DNA from: Anaerolineaceae bacterium
GTDB lineage: Bacteria > Chloroflexota > Anaerolineae > Aggregatilineales > Phototrophicaceae
Length of the DNA stretch: 64,000 nt
Assembly: GCA_016124855.1 (NCBI GenBank)
Contig: WGMX01000020.1
Span: forward strand, 310,001 to 374,000
Direction: 5' to 3'
The position numbers were made by a program, and so were the translations under genes. The number at the start of each line of letters is the position of its first letter. Positions within the stretch are counted from its first letter, which is position 1. Below the pieces are notes generated by a model. That model made no database searches and was not told the DNA's origin. It was given only the letters and a program-made list of their open reading frames with translations. Shown here one piece after another: positions 60,006-64,000 of this stretch.

Positions 60006-61919
60006 ATGACTCTTCTGAACAAATGGCGCAGCAGCTTTATCGTCATGGTGATATTGATGACGGCTGCCGTCGGACTAACACAAACCCAAGCGGCGGATGT
60101 TGAATGGGAAACTCGCTTTAACCACAGCCTCGGCATCAGTTTCCAACTGCCCAAAGGCTACGAACTCGAACCTTCCAGTTCCCTCATTTACACGAATGGT
60201 CAATCGACCATTGTGTTTCATGCCCTGCCTAACCGAAGTATTCACCGCATCGAATTGGATGCAGCTTGTCAGGGTGTTTCGATTAATTCTCCCGGTTATG
60301 ATTATGAAATCGTCAACGGTGGCAAACATGCGATTTGCCTGTATACCAACCGGCGTAACCGTGAAAGTTATACCAGCATTATTGCCGAGAACCGGCGACG
60401 AACTTCCGGCGGCGGACGCTATGATTATCTGCTGGTCATTGCGCCGTCGGATGATTTGCTGCCGCTGACGGAAAGTATCATCTTCGAGGACAGCGTATCG
60501 GCTGTTGCCTATTTGGACGAAGCGCTGCGCACGATACACGCCAATTTTGTTTATCCCGATGCGGTAGACTGGAATACGGTTTACCAGACTGCGATGGCTT
60601 CGGTTGACCAATTCAGCACGTTGGATGATGCCCGTCAAGCCTTGAAAATTGTCTTTGGCATCCTGAACAAAGTGAGCGCACACCCCGCCCAAATCTTTTC
60701 ACCCGATGATTTGAATGCGCGGGGCGGTTATGGCTTCGAAGAGCACCAGCTTGCCGGTGATAACTTCCAAACCGTAACGCTGGTTTACCCGAATTCACCG
60801 GCTGACAAGCAGGGCATCGAAGTCGGTGACCATATTGAGACCATCAACGGCATCAGGGCGGTTGATGCCCCTGAACCTGATGGCAGCAAGACCATCCGCT
60901 TGGAAGTGACCCGACCGGGAAAATTCGGCACGCTCAATTTTCGTCTGGTGCCGAATTATTACAGCACGTCGCTGCCGGTTAATGGACGCAGACTCACCGA
61001 CCAGATCAGCTACATCGAAACCTACAGCGCTGGTGCCAGCGGCGAAAATCTGACTTATCCCAACGATGCACAGCAGTTGATTCGCAAGTTGGATAAGAGC
61101 AATACCTGCGGCTGGATTGTCGATGTGCGGCGTAACCCCGGTGGACAGGCGCTCGTCATGAGTATGGCGCTGGCTCCTTTACGCGGCAACGGACGCTGGT
61201 TCGGTCTGAAAAATATCACGGGCAGCGTGCAGTGGTACGATTATCAGGGCAACGGTTTTCCGTCGATTACCAAAAACAGTTTTGTGGTTAGTCGTCCTTA
61301 CACGGTGCAAAATTCTGCGCCGCCAGTCGCGGTTTTGACCAGTCCTTACACTGCCAGCATGGGTGAGATGACTGCGTATATTTTCAAGAGCCGTACTGAC
61401 GCGCCGACACGCATTTTCGGGGAAGCAACAGGCGGTTATTTGAGCGATGGTTTGAATATTATCCGCTTGTTCGACGGTTCGGTGATGGACATCGTCAGTG
61501 CTTTAGGTATTGCACCGGATGGCACACCTTTGCCCAAGAACATTCAACCGGATGAAGTGGTGTTGACCGACTACAGCCTTTACGGTACGGATGATGATCC
61601 GGTGATTAAAGCAGCCGATGCTTGGTTGATGAGCCAACCCCAATGCCAGTCGCAGCAATCTCCACAGAACTTGACGCAAAACCAACCCGGCATCCAGACC
61701 GGGCAGGAAATACGCTTGGTCGCGACCAGCGCCGGAATCGTCAACATTCGTTCCGGTCCGGGTACAGATTACGACATTGTGTTGAAGCTGGCGAATGGCA
61801 CCCGCTTGGAGGTCATCGACCGCAGCGCAGACGGCACATGGTTGAATGTGCGTTTTGAGGGCGGTGAAGGTTGGATTTCGGCCTCATTGACCCGCACAGC
61901 GAACAGTTCCACCAATTAG
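60006..61919 (+). CDS. Exported S41-family peptidase with PDZ-like and SH3 domains
   Basis: A 637-residue secreted protein. Signal peptide about 1-30 (ending TQAAD). A beta-rich N-terminal region (30-165), then a cap helix region, a PDZ domain (about 245-320: LVYPNSPADKQGIEVGDHIE), and the tail-specific-protease core with the putative catalytic Ser451 in YTASMGEMTAYIF, preceded by GWIVDVRRNPGGQALVMSMA. The C-terminal 65 residues are a bacterial SH3 domain (GIVNIRSGPGTDYDIVLKLA, GEGWISASL). The Lys normally found ~25 residues after Ser in the CtpA branch is not obvious, so the Tricorn-like branch may be closer. Probably processes proteins at the cell surface. Confidence 0.9.
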   Translation: MTLLNKWRSSFIVMVILMTAAVGLTQTQAADVEWETRFNHSLGISFQLPKGYELEPSSSLIYTNGQSTIVFHALPNRSIHRIELDAACQGVSINSPGYDYEIVNGGKHAICLYTNRRNRESYTSIIAENRRRTSGGGRYDYLLVIAPSDDLLPLTESIIFEDSVSAVAYLDEALRTIHANFVYPDAVDWNTVYQTAMASVDQFSTLDDARQALKIVFGILNKVSAHPAQIFSPDDLNARGGYGFEEHQLAGDNFQTVTLVYPNSPADKQGIEVGDHIETINGIRAVDAPEPDGSKTIRLEVTRPGKFGTLNFRLVPNYYSTSLPVNGRRLTDQISYIETYSAGASGENLTYPNDAQQLIRKLDKSNTCGWIVDVRRNPGGQALVMSMALAPLRGNGRWFGLKNITGSVQWYDYQGNGFPSITKNSFVVSRPYTVQNSAPPVAVLTSPYTASMGEMTAYIFKSRTDAPTRIFGEATGGYLSDGLNIIRLFDGSVMDIVSALGIAPDGTPLPKNIQPDEVVLTDYSLYGTDDDPVIKAADAWLMSQPQCQSQQSPQNLTQNQPGIQTGQEIRLVATSAGIVNIRSGPGTDYDIVLKLANGTRLEVIDRSADGTWLNVRFEGGEGWISASLTRTANSSTN

Positions 61920-61990
61920 TACCTTCAAATGCAAGAGGTTCATCGGCTTCAAACCCGTGAACCTCTTTTGGGTTACCGTGTTCGAGCATC

Positions 61991-63628
61991 TTACTTCAGC
62001 AGCATGACAATCAACTGCGCCATGATGATCTTGACGATGATGGCCAGCGGATAAACCGATGCGTAGCCTGCGTTGGGCAAGTCATTATCAGCTTGTTCCA
62101 GCGTGAAACCCAGCACAGCCGGTTGGGTCTGCAATCCGGCTAACATACCGATCACCATACCCATAGGTATCTTAAGCAGTTTGTAGCCGATCCAGAGCGT
62201 GAGCGTCGAGACTACAAAGACGATCACCGCGCCTACCACGAATATCGGTAGACCATTCCCTTGCACGAAGGTTGTGACGAAGGCATAGCCCGAGCGAGTG
62301 CCGACACCCGCCAAAAAGAGAATGAATCCAACTTGGCGTAACGTGAGGTTAGCGCTGTAGGGCAAGTTCCAGACCAGCGGGCCAGTGCGTCCTAATGTGC
62401 CGAGTACCATCGCGACAAGTAATGGGCCGCCTGCCGCGCCGAGCTTGAGGGTTAATCCGCCCGGCAGCGGAAACGGAATCGTTCCAAGCAGTAAACCCAG
62501 TGTTAAACCCAAACTAAAGGTCAGGAAATCAATCTCGCTCAGCATCCGATACGAGTCGCCAAAGAACTGGCTGATGCCGTCCATCTGGTTGCGGGGCGCG
62601 ACGACGCGAATGCGATCACCCAACTGCAAAACGGTGTTTTCCTGTGGCAAAAACTCGCTGTCACCCCGTTTGATGCGGGTGGCCAAAGCTCCATACTGCT
62701 GGTAGATATTCAAATCTTGGATGCGATGTCCGGCAACGGTTGGATTAGAGACAAATACCCGCCGGAAATCAATCTGGTTGCGGTCATAATCCAACTGCTG
62801 GCTGTGGACTTCGCCCAAAAAGCTGGTGACACTCTCAAGCTGATCTGCCGGGCCAATGACGCTCACCAAGTCGCCGTCGCATAAATGATCACGGACATTC
62901 GAAAGGGACAATTGATTTTGATGCTGCAAGCGCCCAAAGATGACATCCCAATGATGTTGATGGGCCAGCTCGCCAATTGGTATGGAGGTCGCTTCGGGGC
63001 AGGTGACGCGTATCGTCCGGTTCTGGATATGGATTCCAACTTCTAATTGGGGGGCATTTTTGGCATCCTGCTTGTAATCAATCTTGAACCATCGCTGTAA
63101 GCAGGTAATTGCCAGAAGTGCGGAAATGATTCCCATCGGATAAGTGACGGAATAACCGATGACCGGTTCGCTCAACAGATGATCCAGATTCGCCTTATCA
63201 CCAAAGTTTTTGATGTAATCTAACGAGCTGGCAAGAGCCGGTGTATTGGTGAAGTTGCCCGAGAACATACCGGCTGTCAGCCCCGGACTGAGGTTTAACA
63301 ATACATGAGCGCCGAGCGTCAGCAGCGCACCCAAAACCAACATGCTGACGACCAACACGTTATAACGCAGACCTTTACGGCGCAGCGACGCAAAAAAACT
63401 GGGGCCGCTGCTCAGACCAATGGTATACACGAACATTACCAAACCCAATTGGTAAATGACTTCCGGAAGCTTTAGGTTCGGGTCAAGGGCGCCGACCGCC
63501 AGCCCCACGAACAGCACGGCAGCCACGCCGAGGCTGATCCCTTTGAACTTGATTCGCCCGAGAGGATAGCCAATGGCAGCTACAAAGAACAAAGTGAATA
63601 GAGGGTTATCGATGAGAAACTGAATCAC
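61991..63628 (-). CDS. AspT/YidE/YbjL-type transporter with two TrkA-C domains
   Basis: A 545-residue membrane protein of the aspartate:alanine antiporter-like group. Two membrane halves (about 1-170 and 370-545) flank two TrkA-C (RCK_C) domains (about 185-360), the family's standard layout. The half-repeats share GYPLGRIKFKGISLGVAAVL and LGTIPFPLPGGLTLKLGAAGG, and the second half ends AGLQTQPAVLGFTLEQADND. The GTG start has AGGGG upstream. The TrkA-C pair probably senses a nucleotide or ion. Substrate unknown. Confidence 0.92.
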   Translation of the reverse strand: MIQFLIDNPLFTLFFVAAIGYPLGRIKFKGISLGVAAVLFVGLAVGALDPNLKLPEVIYQLGLVMFVYTIGLSSGPSFFASLRRKGLRYNVLVVSMLVLGALLTLGAHVLLNLSPGLTAGMFSGNFTNTPALASSLDYIKNFGDKANLDHLLSEPVIGYSVTYPMGIISALLAITCLQRWFKIDYKQDAKNAPQLEVGIHIQNRTIRVTCPEATSIPIGELAHQHHWDVIFGRLQHQNQLSLSNVRDHLCDGDLVSVIGPADQLESVTSFLGEVHSQQLDYDRNQIDFRRVFVSNPTVAGHRIQDLNIYQQYGALATRIKRGDSEFLPQENTVLQLGDRIRVVAPRNQMDGISQFFGDSYRMLSEIDFLTFSLGLTLGLLLGTIPFPLPGGLTLKLGAAGGPLLVAMVLGTLGRTGPLVWNLPYSANLTLRQVGFILFLAGVGTRSGYAFVTTFVQGNGLPIFVVGAVIVFVVSTLTLWIGYKLLKIPMGMVIGMLAGLQTQPAVLGFTLEQADNDLPNAGYASVYPLAIIVKIIMAQLIVMLLK

Positions 63629-63820
63629 GGTTGTATCCCCTAATTGGATTGATATTGGGTTGTTGCAAAAAGTACTGTCGAGAACAAAAGGTGTGTTGCT
63701 TTTTTTGAGTGTCGAAGACTGTTAAAATGGTATGTGAAAGGGAGAATTGGGGTAAGAAACAACTGTCATGCCTTTTTGTGACGAACTTCACAATGTGGCT
63801 AAGGGTCTTAATTCTAATCA

Positions 63821-63846
63821 AAAAGAGACACACAGGTGTCTCTTTT
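63821..63846 (-). terminator. Rho-independent terminator for the minus-strand gene at the window edge
   Basis: AAAAGAGACAC-ACAG-GTGTCTCTTTT: a perfect 11-bp stem with A and T tracts on both sides, so it can act in either direction. Confidence 0.8.
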
Positions 63847-63858
63847 ATTTAGGGCTTT

Positions 63859-63903
63859 ATGATGACGGCGGCAGTGATTGATAACGTCTGCCGCCGTCAT
63901 CAT
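63859..63903. other. Long perfect hairpin
   Basis: A 16-bp perfect stem ATGATGACGGCGGCAG/CTGCCGCCGTCATCAT with a 13-nt loop, only 2 nt from the stop codon of the partial gene and 13 nt from the terminator. Likely an mRNA 3' end-stabilising structure. Confidence 0.7.
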
Positions 63904-63905
63904 TG

Positions 63906-64000
63906 CTAACGGACGTAATGGCGAAGTTGATCGGCGATTGCACTCTTGGGATAATGTTTCAAGGCCGCTGCTAAATCCTCGTGGGTGATCATGTAGCCTT
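63906..64000 (-). CDS. Partial CDS, C-terminal end only
   Basis: Minus-strand reading frame open to the window edge: the visible C-terminus is GYMITHEDLAAALKHYPKS then AIADQLRHYVR and a TAG stop at 63906-63908. The sequence looks like a real helical protein end. Its identity cannot be judged from 31 residues. Confidence 0.6.
   Translation of the reverse strand, partial: GYMITHEDLAAALKHYPKSAIADQLRHYVR

Noticed and set aside
1..64000. CRISPR arrays, tRNA or rRNA genes, insertion sequences
   Set aside because: I looked for regularly spaced repeats, clover-leaf T-loops and transposase motifs in all larger spacers and saw none; a tRNAscan or IS search would settle this.

Overview
The window looks like chromosomal DNA of a free-living, probably heterotrophic bacterium, most likely a Chloroflexota of the Anaerolineae type. 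This is inferred from gene style and was not tested by phylogeny: secreted proteins carry Thr/Pro-rich linkers followed by bacterial SH3 or WD40 domains, there are several solute-binding-protein ABC importers, a CGNR zinc-finger regulator, ECF sigma factors with membrane partners, and many short intergenic palindromes of the GTAGGGG...CCCCTAC kind. Base composition is moderate, with a few clearly AT-richer genes (around 3.6-4.3, 7.0-8.0 and 33.7-34.4 kb). I saw no rRNA, tRNA, CRISPR array, prophage or transposase.

Layout. 0-1.7 kb: minus-strand operon of three paralogous exported proteins with ATGA overlaps, the last cut by the window edge. 1.8-6.98 kb: transglutaminase-like protein, YccF, YwbE, two paralogous small membrane proteins, a Gfo/Idh oxidoreductase and RadA. 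7.0-8.0 kb: a TIR / coiled-coil / deoxyribosyltransferase-like fusion. 8.1-9.6 kb: a 99-nt multi-stem element, an SDR protein lacking the usual catalytic residues, and a repeat-rich spacer. 9.6-16.7 kb: GH13 amylase-family enzyme, a 1538-residue multi-PAS histidine kinase, a small zinc-ribbon protein and an MBL-fold hydrolase. 16.8-26.7 kb: two divergent spermidine/iron-type ABC importer operons flanking an SH3 membrane protein. 26.9-30.2 kb: pyruvate/2-oxoacid dehydrogenase operon (E1 alpha, E1 beta, E2). 30.4-36 kb: small proteins, UbiA prenyltransferase, a PIN-domain toxin-antitoxin pair and a CrtI/PYROXD2-like oxidoreductase. 36-42 kb: beta-propeller protein, a strong promoter with a short leader ORF ahead of a RIO kinase, a GH-A-like protein and a PD-(D/E)XK-like protein. 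41.8-46.7 kb: ECF sigma / anti-sigma / Kelch / LiaF-like membrane cluster, then a CGNR regulator divergent from a small gene across palindromic operators. 46.8-50.4 kb: peptide-type ABC importer without its ATPases. 50.9-54.3 kb: 1124-residue WD40 protein. 54.4-58.5 kb: FabH, a second ECF sigma pair and a DUF4173 membrane protein. 58.9-64 kb: thioredoxin-reductase-like flavoprotein with a palindromic operator, S41 peptidase, AspT/YidE-type transporter, and the tail of one more minus-strand gene.

Themes: nutrient import (three ABC systems), central carbon metabolism, envelope and secreted sensing (PAS kinase, two ECF systems, propeller and SH3 proteins), and a light sprinkling of defence-like genes (TIR fusion, PIN toxin pair). 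At least twelve short hairpin repeats of one family, four of a second, and one pair of ~200-bp repeats occupy the spacers. The best candidates for something undescribed are the TIR fusion at 7011-8045, the structured element at 8080-8178, the leader at 37221-37577 and the PAS-array kinase at 11319-15935.
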